DNA of 64,000 nt from contig CAVYGM010000005.1 in the NCBI GenBank assembly GCA_963768025.1, forward strand, positions 124,001 through 188,000, in the 5' to 3' direction. Under the pieces are notes generated by a model, which had not been told where the DNA came from, did not search any database, and saw only the letters and a list, made by a program, of their open reading frames with translations. Of the stretch, positions 20,509-29,596 are shown piece by piece; position 1 is the first letter of the stretch, and the number at the start of each line of letters is the position of its first letter. The position numbers were made by a program, and so were the translations under genes. The DNA is from CAVYGM01 sp963768025 (lineage in GTDB: Bacteria > Bacteroidota > Bacteroidia > Cytophagales > Spirosomataceae).

Positions 20509-21587
20509 ATGAAACGCTCCCTGTTTCTACTTCTTGCCCTGCTGATGGCATTTACCTCGGCCATGGCACAACGGCCACCCGCCATCAGCTCGCCCGACGT
20601 GCACCCCGACCACAGCATCACGTTCCGGTATTTTTCCCGAAACTGCGAAAAAAGTGACGCTGTCCGGTGAGTTTCTGAAAGCCCCGGTCGCCATGACCAA
20701 AGATACGTCGGGCATCTGGAGCGTGACGGTGCCGCCGGTCAAGCCGGATATTTACCCGTATAGCTTTTCGGTCGACAGTGTGCAAATGGCCGACCCGAGC
20801 AACACCTACATCTTCGCCAACGAACGCTTCAAACGCAGCATCGTCGACGTACCCGGCGACCAGCCGCTGGTGCATTCGCTGCAGAATGTACCCCACGGCA
20901 AAATCAGCTACCGCTATTATAAGTCAGGTACGTTGGGAACCACGCGAACTTGCTGGTATACACCCCACCGGGCTTTAACCCCAACGGCAAAACCAAATAC
21001 CCCGTGCTGTACCTGATTCACGGCGGCTCCGACACCGAAGAAACCTGGACGAAAGTGGGCCGCGCCAACCTGATCGCCGATAACCTGATTGCGCAGGGAA
21101 AAGCCAAGCCCATGCTTATCGTGATGCCCTACGGCAACGTCCGTCCCGCGCCGATGCCGGATTTTACCAAAGACATGGTCAACGACATCGTTCCGTTTGT
21201 GGAAGCCAATTACCCGGTCATTAAAGAAAGCAAAGGCCGGGCCGTGGCCGGGTTTTCGGTCGGTGGCGGGCAAACGCTCAACATCGGCCTGACCAATCCC
21301 GACAAATTCGCCTACGTGTGTTCGTATGCGCCCTACACGGCCACGGATGAGTTCAAAAAGAATTTCAGCGACTGGTCGCCGAATGCGGATGCAGATGAAT
21401 AAGCAACTGAAACTATTCACCGTCAGCGTCGGTACCGACGATTTTCTGTACGAACCGCGTGAAGCAGAACATTGCGATGTTCAAGGAAAAGAAAATCAAG
21501 GTCGAACCGCTCATTGTGCCGGGCGGGCATACCTGGATGAACTGCAAACTGTATCTGGCCAATACGTTGCCGCAGCTTTTTAAGTAA
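20509..21587 (+). pseudogene. CE1-like esterase with N-terminal E-set, several frameshifts
   Basis: Reconstructed as about 359 residues, parallel to its upstream neighbour. A signal peptide (MKRSLFLLLALLMAFTSAMA) precedes the E-set (LSGEFLKAPVAMTKDTSG), then the esterase (LLVYTPPGFNPNGKTKYPV). Triad candidates are Ser in AGFSVGGGQT, Asp in VGTDDFLY and His in PGGHTWMN. Breaks lie near 20635, 20935, 21390 and 21455. After the last one the true end is the TAA at 21585-21587 (NTLPQLFK). It starts 20 bp after the previous gene, so the tandem copies are co-transcribed. Confidence 0.65.
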
Positions 21588-21649
21588 AGCCTTTTTCAGG
21601 CAATGACATTAATTCATTTGACATTATTTAACCTAAAACCAATAACCCA

Positions 21650-22771
21650 ATGACCCGGACAACCCTTGCTGCCTTCGTCGTAGCCACCTTTCTGAGCATA
21701 AGCAGTTTTTCGCAGACCAGCCCAACGGCCCTTGCGGAAGATTTCAAACCCTCCTCGCTGAATCAGCCGGGGCAGGAGTACCCGCAGGTAAACTCGCAGG
21801 GCTACGCCCGATTCCGAATCAATGCCCCCAAAGCCGATAGTGTCCGGGTAAGCCTGGGACTGGGCGGTCGGGGCGGCACCATACTCACCAAAGGAGCCGA
21901 CGGCTATCTGGACCGGCACCACGGAAGGCCCGATGGATGAAGGCTTTCACTACTATAACGTGACGATCGACGGCGGGAAGTTCAACGATCCCGGTGCTAA
22001 GAATTACTACGGCTCTGTCCGGTGGGAAAGCGGCATTGAAATACCGGCCCACGATCAGGACTTCTACGCTCTGAAAGACGTTCCGCATGGCCATGTGCAG
22101 CAGATTCTGTTCCCCTCCAAAAGCACCGGTACATCGCGCCGGGCGTTTGTGTACACGCCACCGGGCTACGAGAAGGACAAATCGAAAAAGTATCCGGTGC
22201 TGTACCTGCAGCACGGCTGGGGCGAGGACGAAACGGCCTGGAGCAATCAGGGACACGCCAATCTGATCATGGACAACCTGATTGCCGACGGCAAAACCAA
22301 GCCATTCATCATCGTGATGACCTACGGCATGACCAACGAAGTGAAATGGGGTAAGATACGGGAGTTCAAAATCGACCCCTTCCAGACGGTACTGACCGAC
22401 GAGTTGATTCCGTACGTCGATGCCAATTTCCGTACGCTGAGCAACCGGGACAATCGGGCGATGGCGGGACTGTCGATGGGCGGTATGGAAACCAAAATGA
22501 TTACCCTCAATAAGCCGGAGGTTTTTGGGTACTACGGTCTGCTCAGCGGTGGCCTCTACAATCCGGACGACCTCAAAGACAAAGCCAAACCAAAGCTTGT
22601 TTTCATTAGCTGCGGCAGCAAAGAACGGCCCGATGGCGTAAAGAAAGCAGTCGACTGACCTGAAAGAGCGCCGGGTACAATGCGGTTTCGTACGTATCCG
22701 ATAAGACGGGCCACGAATTCCAGACCTGGCGTCGGAGTCTGCATGAACTGGCTCCGTTGCTGTTTAAATAG
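21650..22771 (+). pseudogene. CE1-like esterase with N-terminal E-set, two frameshifts
   Basis: Reconstructed as about 373 residues. A signal peptide (MTRTTLAAFVVATFLSISSF) leads to an E-set domain (GYARFRINAPKADSVRVSLG), here more like those of arabinoxylan esterases. The hydrolase follows (AFVYTPPGYEKDKSKKYPVL), with Ser in AGLSMGGMET and His in KTGHEFQTWR. Breaks lie near 21910 and 22655. The correct end is the TAG at 22769-22771. The role is inferred as removing acyl groups from hemicellulose. Confidence 0.65.
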
Positions 22772-22805
22772 CAGAACCCCAATCATAAAGTAACCTACCA
22801 AAAAT

Positions 22806-24748
22806 ATGACAAAGAGTACCAACCGCAAAGGCATCCTGACAGCTCTTATTCTTCTGCTGACTGGCTTTATGGGCTACGCCCAGACCATCGAAAAAGAAGC
22901 TCCTAAAGGCTTCGATCAGGTACGGACGGGCATTGCCACCGGCAAAATCGACACGATCAGCTATCCATCGAAAACGGTGGGTACCACCCGCAAAGCGTTG
23001 GTGTACACGCCGCCGGGCTATCAACAAAAAAACCAAATATCCGGTGCTGTACCTTTTGCACGGCATTGGGGGCGATGAAAAAGAATGGCTGAAAGGCGGC
23101 AATCCGCAGGTGATTCTGGACAATCTGTACGCCGAAGGAAAACTGAAACCGATGATCGTGGTGATGCCCAATGGCCGGGCCATGAAAGACGACCGGGCCG
23201 TGGGTAATGTCTTCGATAAGGACAAAGTCGAGGCCTTTGCCACCTTCGAGAAAGACCTGCTCACCGATCTTATTCCCTTCATCGAAAAAAAATACCCGAC
23301 GCTGACCGACCGCGAACACCGCGCCATTGCCGGTCTGTCGATGGGCGGCGGACAGTCGCTGAATTTCGGATTGGGCAATCTGGATAAGTTCGCCTGGGTG
23401 GGTGGCTTTTCGTCGGCCCCCAATACCAAACGACCCGAGGAGCTGGTGCCGAATCCTGAAGAAGCCAAAAAGAAATTGAAACTGCTCTGGATTTCGTGCG
23501 GCGATCGCCGATGGCCTGATCATCGTTCAGCAAACGTACCCACGACTACCTCTACCAGAACGAGGTACCGCACGTGTACTACGTCGAGCCGGGCGGGCAT
23601 GATTTCAAGGTCTGGAAAAACGGCCTGTACATGTTCTCGCAGTTTCTGTTCAAGCCGGTCGATAATGCCTCGCTTACCAAATATACGCGTGCTGGGAACA
23701 CCTGCTTCGACCAATATCCGCAATGCCAAATACCCGCAGATTCTGCCCGACAACCGCGTCGTGTTCCGGGTGAAAGCGCCCGACTGCCCAGAAGGTACAG
23801 GTCGATCTGGGCAAAAAATACGACATGGTAAAAGACACCAGCGGCTTCTGGACCGTCACCACCGATTCCATCAGCCGGGGCTTTCATTATTACTCGCTAC
23901 TGATCGACGGCGTGGCCGTCGTCGATCCCGCCAGCGAAACCTTTTACGGCATGGGCCGCATGGCCAGCGGCATCGAAATTCCCGACAAGGACGGCGGCTA
24001 TTACGCCATGAAGGACGTACCCCACGGCGACATTCGCATCAAGCGGTACTATTCCAAAGCCACGAATACCTGGCGCGAAATGTACGTCTACACCCCGCCG
24101 GGCTACGACCAATCCGACGAGAAGTACCCGGTGCTGTACCTGTTGCACGGCGGTGGCGAAGATCAGCGGGGCTGGGCAACGCAGGGCAAAACGGACATGA
24201 TTCTGGATAACCTGATCGCCGAAAGAAAGCCAAACCGATGATGATTGCCATGCTGGACGGAAACGTGAGCAGCGGCGGTCTGGCTGGTTTCAACGAAAAC
24301 GTGCTGAAGGCTTTCGAAAACGAGTTGAAACAGGCCGCCATTCCCTTCGTGGAAAGCAATTTTCGGGTGAAGACCGACGCCAAGAACCGGGCGTTGGCGG
24401 GTCTGTCGATGGGTGGATTGCAGACCCTGTATGCGGGCATCAAAAACACCGAGCATGTTCTGGTATCTGGGCGTGTTCAGCTCGGGCTGGTTTGCCAATA
24501 ATCCCAAACTGTCTGACCCGCAGTATGAATTCATGAAAACCAACGCCAGTACCATCAACACCAACCTGAAACAGCTGTGGATTTCGATGGGCGGAAAAGA
24601 AGATATTGCCTATCAGAACTGCCAGATCATGATGAAAAAATTCGATGACATGGGCATCAAATACAAGTACAGCGAATACGCCGGCGGGCATACCTGGCCC
24701 GTTTGGCGGCACGATCTGATGGAGTTTTCGCAGGTACTGTTTAAATAG
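22806..24748 (+). pseudogene. Two-domain fused CE1-like esterase, several frameshifts
   Basis: Read across breaks, this is one protein of about 646 residues: signal peptide, esterase domain 1 (VYTPPGYQQ, Ser in AGLSMGGGQS, His in PGGHDFKVW), a linker, an E-set domain (PQILPDNRVVFRVKAPDC), then esterase domain 2 (VYTPPGYDQSDEKYPVLYLL, Ser in AGLSMGGLQT, His in AGGHTWPVW). No signal peptide or start codon separates the halves, which supports fusion. One break is clearly a homopolymer: seven A near 23025-23031 where six restore the frame. Others lie near 23505, 23690, 23795, 24230 and 24455. Two separate genes remain possible. Confidence 0.6.
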
Positions 24749-24789
24749 CTGGTACCTTAATTATTTCAAAACCACTCACTTTCTATATC

Positions 24790-25860
24790 ATGAAAAAAAT
24801 ACTCGCATTGACGCTGACCGTCGGGACCCTGCTATACTCCTGCACGGAACCCCAAGCGCAACCTACCTTGAAGGCCGTCTACAAGGATTACTTTCCCATC
24901 GGAGTGGCCGTTGCCCCGCGCAATCTTACGGGCCCCGAAGCTGAACTGATCATACAGCAATTTAGCAGCATCACCCCCGAAAACGCCATGAAAATGGGCC
25001 CAATCCACCCGGAGGAAAATCGCTATAATTGGCAGGATGCTGACGCCATCGTTGATTTTGCCCAGAAGAATGGCCTCAAAGTGCGGGGCCATACCCTATG
25101 CTGGCACAGCCAGACGCCGCGCTGGTTCTTCACGGATGCGTCGGGTCAGCAGGTGAGCCGGGAAGTATTGTTGGGGCGACTGAAACAACATATTACTGAT
25201 GTAATGAGCCGCTATAAAGGCAAAATTTACGCCTGGGACGTTGTCAATGAAGCGGTACCCGATGGGGGAGAGAGCATCTATCGCCCGTCCAAATTCTATG
25301 AAATAATAGGAGAGGACTACATCGAAAAGGCGTTTGAGTACGCCCACGCGGTGGATCCTAACGCCAAGCTCTTTTACAATGACTACAACACGGAGAATAA
25401 AGTCAAGCGGGATAAGATTTTTCAGATCGTGAAGAAACTGAAAGAAAAGGGTGTACCCATTCACGGAGTAGGCCTGCAAGGGCATTGGTCTATTTATGAG
25501 CCTACCGCCCAGGAATTGGAAGCATCAATCAGCCAATTTGCCAGCCTGGGACTTGATGTGCAGATCACAGAATTGGACCTGTCCGTGTACCCCAAAGAGC
25601 ACGAGCGCCGAGCCAAAAAAAATACGGATGAGGGTCTGTTAACCGACGATATGATCCAAAAGCAGACGGCCCAGTACAAGATGATTTTTGATACCTTCCG
25701 CAAACACAAGGGTACCTTGACCGGCGTGACCTTCTGGAATGTATCGGACCGTTCGTCCTGGCTGGACAATTTTCCCGTACCAGGCCGCAAGGACTACCCG
25801 CTACTATTCGACCAGAACTACAAGCCCAAGGCGGCCTTCGGGCCAGTGGTAAATTTCTGA
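24790..25860 (+). CDS. GH10 endo-beta-1,4-xylanase lipoprotein
   Basis: 356 residues, intact. A lipobox (LLYSC, Cys at about 19) makes it a lipoprotein, probably outer-membrane anchored. The GH10 barrel begins PIGVAVAPRN. KVRGHTLCWHSQTPRWF carries substrate-binding residues, the acid/base Glu lies in WDVVNEAVPDGG and the nucleophile Glu in VQITELDLSV. It cleaves the xylan backbone and supplies the GH43 and CE1 enzymes encoded upstream. It starts 41 bp after the fused esterase, in the same transcription unit. Confidence 0.92.
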   Translation: MKKILALTLTVGTLLYSCTEPQAQPTLKAVYKDYFPIGVAVAPRNLTGPEAELIIQQFSSITPENAMKMGPIHPEENRYNWQDADAIVDFAQKNGLKVRGHTLCWHSQTPRWFFTDASGQQVSREVLLGRLKQHITDVMSRYKGKIYAWDVVNEAVPDGGESIYRPSKFYEIIGEDYIEKAFEYAHAVDPNAKLFYNDYNTENKVKRDKIFQIVKKLKEKGVPIHGVGLQGHWSIYEPTAQELEASISQFASLGLDVQITELDLSVYPKEHERRAKKNTDEGLLTDDMIQKQTAQYKMIFDTFRKHKGTLTGVTFWNVSDRSSWLDNFPVPGRKDYPLLFDQNYKPKAAFGPVVNF

Positions 25861-25990
25861 GCCAACTATTCCTCATCGGAAATACCCCTGAAATTCTTCC
25901 GTACATACTTCTAATAAAAATTGCCACTAATGCAGTAGTTTATCCGATTGAGGTATTTTTTACAGCAAATCACTAACTCAATAGTCTTAC

Positions 25991-26536
25991 ATGAAAAATA
26001 GGCAAACGAACAGGATTCTGTTCCTGATTATGGTATGTTTGGTAGGTGCCCTCAGCAGTTGGGCACAAGGTGACAAGGCAAATCGACCTAGTCCACCGGC
26101 TACGGCAAGTGGCAAAATCGGCGATGCCACGGTGACCATTACGTATAGTAGTCCTTCGGTAAAAGGAAGAAATGTATGGGACTCTGAAGGGAAGCTAGCC
26201 CCCTACGGGAAGGTGTGGCGCGCGGGAGCTAACGAAGCCACTATTCTGGAAACGGACAAAGATATAAAGGTGGAAGGCAAGGCGTTACCCGCCGGAAAGT
26301 ATAGTTTGTTTGCCATACCTGGTGAAAAAGAATGGAAATTTATTCTCAATTCCCAAACCGGTCAGTGGGGTGTCAAACGCGGTGGGGAAGCAAACCGCGA
26401 CCCGGCAAATGATGTCGTAACAGTTTCGGCGAAGCCAAAAAAAGCTTCCATGAACGAACAACTTAAGTATGAAGTGACCGGCAAGGGCATCATATTAAAA
26501 TGGGATACCGTGGAGGTACCTATGACCCTCAAATAA
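25991..26536 (+). CDS. DUF2911 secreted protein
   Basis: 181 residues, intact. A signal peptide (LIMVCLVGALSSWAQ) precedes a DUF2911 domain with the hallmark blocks VTITYSSPSVKGRNVW, PYGKVWRAGANEAT and LPAGKYSLFAIPG. The family is common in Bacteroidota and has no proven role. It converges with the recombinase gene; the stop codons are 15 bp apart. Confidence 0.85.
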   Translation: MKNRQTNRILFLIMVCLVGALSSWAQGDKANRPSPPATASGKIGDATVTITYSSPSVKGRNVWDSEGKLAPYGKVWRAGANEATILETDKDIKVEGKALPAGKYSLFAIPGEKEWKFILNSQTGQWGVKRGGEANRDPANDVVTVSAKPKKASMNEQLKYEVTGKGIILKWDTVEVPMTLK

Positions 26537-26551
26537 CTTCTCAGGTTAGCT

Positions 26552-27511
26552 TCACAGTCCTAGCTTCATGGCCGCATTGTGCCGCACCACCTGTTGCACG
26601 CGGGTGTAGCGGTCGATCATCGTGCGGGTGCGGTGCTTGGTCTGCTGCATGATCTGCGAGTCGTCGGCTCCGTTGAGTTTGGCGATCGTCACGAAGGAGG
26701 CGCGCAACGAGTGGGCTGAGTACTCCTCGCCAAGGTAGGCCTTGGTGGTGCGCGCCACCTGCTTGTCCGACAGGCGGTCTTCCGTAACCTGGTATCCCTT
26801 TCGGATGCGCACGAACAGCGGGCCGACCTCCCGTCCCAGCAGGCCCAGGTAATCCTGTAAGGCCCGCACGGGGCAGGTGCCTGGGTCAGGACTGAAAAAC
26901 AACGCCTTCTGTTCGGTCTTGCCGTACTGGTTGGTTTTGCTTCCTTTATAGGATACCACCGCCCCCTCACGGGTAAATTGGATTCCCTCCACATTCAGGG
27001 CCACCAGCTCCGAGCGGCGAAAGGCGCCCACGAAGCCCACCAGCAACAAGGCCCGGTCGCGAAGCCCAGTCGGCGTGATGGGAATCAGCCGAATTTTTTC
27101 CTTGAATTCCCCGATTTCGAAGGCGGGGGCCTGACCGGGCTCGGTGCCCAAGGTGCGCTTGATTCCTTCCAAGACGGTCTGTACCGTATCGTCCAGGGCG
27201 GGATCGGGATGCTTGTGCAGCTTGTGCCATTTTCGGATGGCGGCCATCCGGCGCGACAAAGTGGCCCACTTGTAGCGGGAAGCCCCATCCGACAAGTAAG
27301 CGGCCAGGGTGGCGGATGAAATCGGCAACTCACCCAGTTCTTGTGCCGCCAGCCACTGGCGCAACTGCGTGAGGTCGGAGCGGTAGGCGGTTTGGGTATT
27401 AGCCGCACCTTCCAGTCCGCGGGCAAAAAAGGTAGCGGTTTGCTGGGCGAGCTCCTGGTGGGAAACCAAGGCCAGGCCCGAGAGTTTGGGAGTGACGGAA
27501 AGCTTAGCCAT
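26552..27511 (-). CDS. Tyrosine site-specific recombinase
   Basis: 319 residues from the ATG at 27511. An N-terminal SAM-like core-binding domain (about 15-105, NTQTAYRSDLTQLRQWLAAQ) is followed by the catalytic domain. FVGAFRRSELVALN holds Arg I, YKGSKTNQYGK the Lys, HSLRASF the His-x-x-Arg, HRTRTMIDRY the second His position and the nucleophile Tyr. All catalytic residues are present, so it should be active. No phage or transposon genes adjoin it. An upstream ATG at 27553 lies inside a palindrome and adds an unlikely N-terminus. A Xer-like or invertase-like role is possible. Confidence 0.88.
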   Translation of the reverse strand: MAKLSVTPKLSGLALVSHQELAQQTATFFARGLEGAANTQTAYRSDLTQLRQWLAAQELGELPISSATLAAYLSDGASRYKWATLSRRMAAIRKWHKLHKHPDPALDDTVQTVLEGIKRTLGTEPGQAPAFEIGEFKEKIRLIPITPTGLRDRALLLVGFVGAFRRSELVALNVEGIQFTREGAVVSYKGSKTNQYGKTEQKALFFSPDPGTCPVRALQDYLGLLGREVGPLFVRIRKGYQVTEDRLSDKQVARTTKAYLGEEYSAHSLRASFVTIAKLNGADDSQIMQQTKHRTRTMIDRYTRVQQVVRHNAAMKLGL

Positions 27512-27550
27512 TGTTGAAAAGTAAAGTTTAGGGGAAGATAGAAATAATTT

Positions 27551-27587
27551 CATTACGTCCGATAATCAAACGTTATCGGATGTAATG
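27551..27587. other. 37-bp near-perfect palindrome, candidate recombination core site
   Basis: CATTACGTCCGATAA (27551-27565) and TTATCGGATGTAATG (27573-27587) are inverted copies with 14 of 15 matches around a 7-bp spacer, TCAAACG. The geometry of about 15-bp arms and a 7-bp spacer is that of a tyrosine-recombinase core site. It lies 40 bp upstream of the recombinase start. A self-regulatory operator is the alternative reading. Confidence 0.5.
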
Positions 27588-27731
27588 TTTAATAACTTTA
27601 CAAAGTGATGTATATGTAGCTTTCATAAGTATTGCATATTTTGTAAGATTGTAAAATTTATATACTTTAGTACTAAACGCTAATTTCTATGTTATTATCC
27701 TTCTTACATTATTTAATTTTTATATGATCCG

Positions 27732-27739
27732 TATATTTG
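27732..27739 (+). promoter_or_regulatory. -7 promoter element before the orphan antitoxin
   Basis: TATATTTG fits the Bacteroidota TAnnTTTG element and lies 15 bp before the ATG at 27755, so the leader would be very short. No clear -33 TTG is visible at the expected distance. The surrounding 27590-27730 is AT-rich and holds no gene. Confidence 0.4.
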
Positions 27740-27754
27740 TAAACTTTTGTATAG

Positions 27755-28033
27755 ATGGATAGTTTTATGGAAAAAGGATTAATTAACCAGGTAACTGCAC
27801 AAGAAGCGCGAACTCAACTTTCCGATTTGATCAACCGTGCAGTTTATGCGCACCAATCTTCTTTGATTACTCGACAGGGAAAACCTGTTGCCGTCCTTGT
27901 TTCTTACGACGAGTGGAGGCAGCTAATGGAGGGCAACCCACCTACGAATGTTTTCCCAAAAGACCTGAGTACCGGTGCTCGAAATGAAAGCCATTCGGGA
28001 GATAGCTCCACTGAGGCAGATATAATTGAATGA
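27755..28033 (+). CDS. Orphan Phd/YefM-type antitoxin-like protein
   Basis: 92 residues. QVTAQEARTQLSDLINRAVY and LITRQGKPVAVLVSYDEWRQL are the standard Phd/YefM DNA-binding fold. The C-terminal 30 residues are Ser/Asp/Glu rich and disordered-looking. No toxin gene (Doc, YoeB or RelE-like) follows; the next gene is a GntR regulator 67 bp away. It may be a remnant antitoxin or a stand-alone autorepressor, possibly acting on its neighbour. Confidence 0.75.
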   Translation: MDSFMEKGLINQVTAQEARTQLSDLINRAVYAHQSSLITRQGKPVAVLVSYDEWRQLMEGNPPTNVFPKDLSTGARNESHSGDSSTEADIIE

Positions 28034-28100
28034 GGCTCACCCCTCCAAGAATCAGCTTGCAGAACTACACTCTTTGTTTCAAGCCTATTGCAAAACTATC

Positions 28101-28865
28101 ATGAAGCCTAAGTTTATCTCCATCAGCGAGACGATTATCGAACATATCAAATCCGGCAATTTACAACCGGGTGATCAGATTCCGTCGGAGAATGAGTTGA
28201 TTCGAGATCACCAGGTCAGCAATACTACGGCCCGCAAGAGCCTGCTGGATTTGGAATCAAAGGGTTGGGTGAAACGAATCAAAGGTAAAGGTACCTACGT
28301 ACTAAACCGTACGCCCGACCACCATCTGGTACGTACGCTGGGCTCCATCTACGCTACGCGACGGGGCTTTCACGAGAGTTTGCTGGCCGAGGGGTTCCGA
28401 CCAAAAAATCTGGTGCTGGAAAAAACGATCCTGCCGGAGGGTATTTCGTCGGAGATCGGGGGCAAGCATTTCATCATCGACGGTCCGGCACTAAAAATCC
28501 ACCAGTTACGCTACGCTGACGACGAGATAATCAAAGATGAATTGAAGTATGTGTCCCTGAAACTCTGCCCGAATATCAACCGGATGCCCACCGAAATCTC
28601 GTATTTCAAAACCTACGAAACCACCTATCATCTCAAAATCGAGGAAGTCAAACAGACTCTCAGCGTGGAGATTGTACAACCCGACGCCAAAGAAAATAAT
28701 TTTGATCTCAGCAAAGCCACGCCCATGTTCATTCTGGACAGTGCGGTGGTATGCACCCAAAGCAAGGTGGTGGAACTGGAACGTTCCTATTACCGGGGCG
28801 ATAAGTACAAGTTTGCCATCATCGCCAATCCTGACTATCAGGACAACGGGCAAAAAGATGCCTAG
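28101..28865 (+). CDS. GntR/HutC-family transcriptional regulator
   Basis: 254 residues from the ATG at 28101. A longer reading from a TTG at 28026 is unlikely. The winged helix (PGDQIPSENELIRDHQVSNTTARKSLLDLESKGWV) is followed by a UTRA effector domain (about 85-250, with LLAEGFRPKNLVLEK and a PMFILDSAVV strand). HutC-type regulators usually sense a sugar or its phosphate. It may control the minus-strand sugar locus that ends 8 bp downstream of its stop, but that is inference. Confidence 0.85.
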   Translation: MKPKFISISETIIEHIKSGNLQPGDQIPSENELIRDHQVSNTTARKSLLDLESKGWVKRIKGKGTYVLNRTPDHHLVRTLGSIYATRRGFHESLLAEGFRPKNLVLEKTILPEGISSEIGGKHFIIDGPALKIHQLRYADDEIIKDELKYVSLKLCPNINRMPTEISYFKTYETTYHLKIEEVKQTLSVEIVQPDAKENNFDLSKATPMFILDSAVVCTQSKVVELERSYYRGDKYKFAIIANPDYQDNGQKDA

Positions 28866-28872
28866 GCTGACC

Positions 28873-29596
28873 TTACTTTTTCTCCACAAGCCACTCTGCA
28901 ATATGTATCGGCTATGATCTGATGACCCGCCAGGTTAGGGTGATTCACGTGCGACATGTAGTCTGTTATTGCGCTCCGTTCGGCTATTTTCTTAAACTCC
29001 AGCGTACGGATCCGCCAGCCCGATGTGGTACTCTCCGGCCAGTTGCCTAATCTGCATCAGCATGCGGTTCCAGTGGGTTGTCCGCTGCCAGCAGGTCTAC
29101 CCGCTGGTCGGGAGAAGGGGTAAGCAGGATCACCTCGATGTTCTGCGCCAATGCTTTTTTGATCATGTCTTCCCAGGCTTCCTTTGCTTTTTCCAGCCCC
29201 ATAAAGCGGTCGTTGAGGGCGTAGTCGATCAGCAGCACGTCGGGCCGGTGTACTCAGCACCTCCTTCTCCAACCGGAGGCTGCCTTTCTGGGAGTTTTCG
29301 CCACCGATGGCCGTTACGATCACGTTGATCACGGCGTAGGGGTACTTTTCTTTAAGCGCTCTTCAGAACCAGGTGCGGGTAGATTCCAGCGTATGTACCT
29401 CGTGGTCGTGCCAGAAACCAGCCGGCACCGAGTGCCCATGGAAGACGATATTGACCGTCCGGTTTTTGGGCCATACCGCATTAAGTTCTTTCTTCACTTC
29501 GGCCAAGTACTCCTTTTGGTCAGCTACCTGTGCCTGTCCAATGAGGGAAAATGAAAAAAGAAATAGGGTACCTAGCATCCAGCCACGGTATTTCAT
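28873..29596 (-). pseudogene. SGNH/GDSL-like hydrolase, three or more frameshifts
   Basis: Reconstructed as about 240 residues. A signal peptide (MKYRGWMLGTLFLFSFSLIG) precedes VNIVFHGHSVPAGFWHDHEV, a divergent block I with GHS in place of GDS. TAIGGENSQ and LLIDYALNDRFMG are the Gly and Asn blocks, and VNHPNLAGHQIIADT carries the catalytic His. Breaks lie near 29360, 29235, 29060, 29010 and 28905. Its ATG overlaps the stop of the upstream GH106 gene as ATGA, so it is translationally coupled. A role in deacetylating rhamnose-containing glycan is plausible. Confidence 0.6.

Noticed and set aside
28026..28100. Start of the GntR gene overlapping the antitoxin gene
   Set aside because: That reading begins at a TTG and adds 25 residues not typical of HutC regulators. 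The ATG at 28101 begins the normal winged-helix start.
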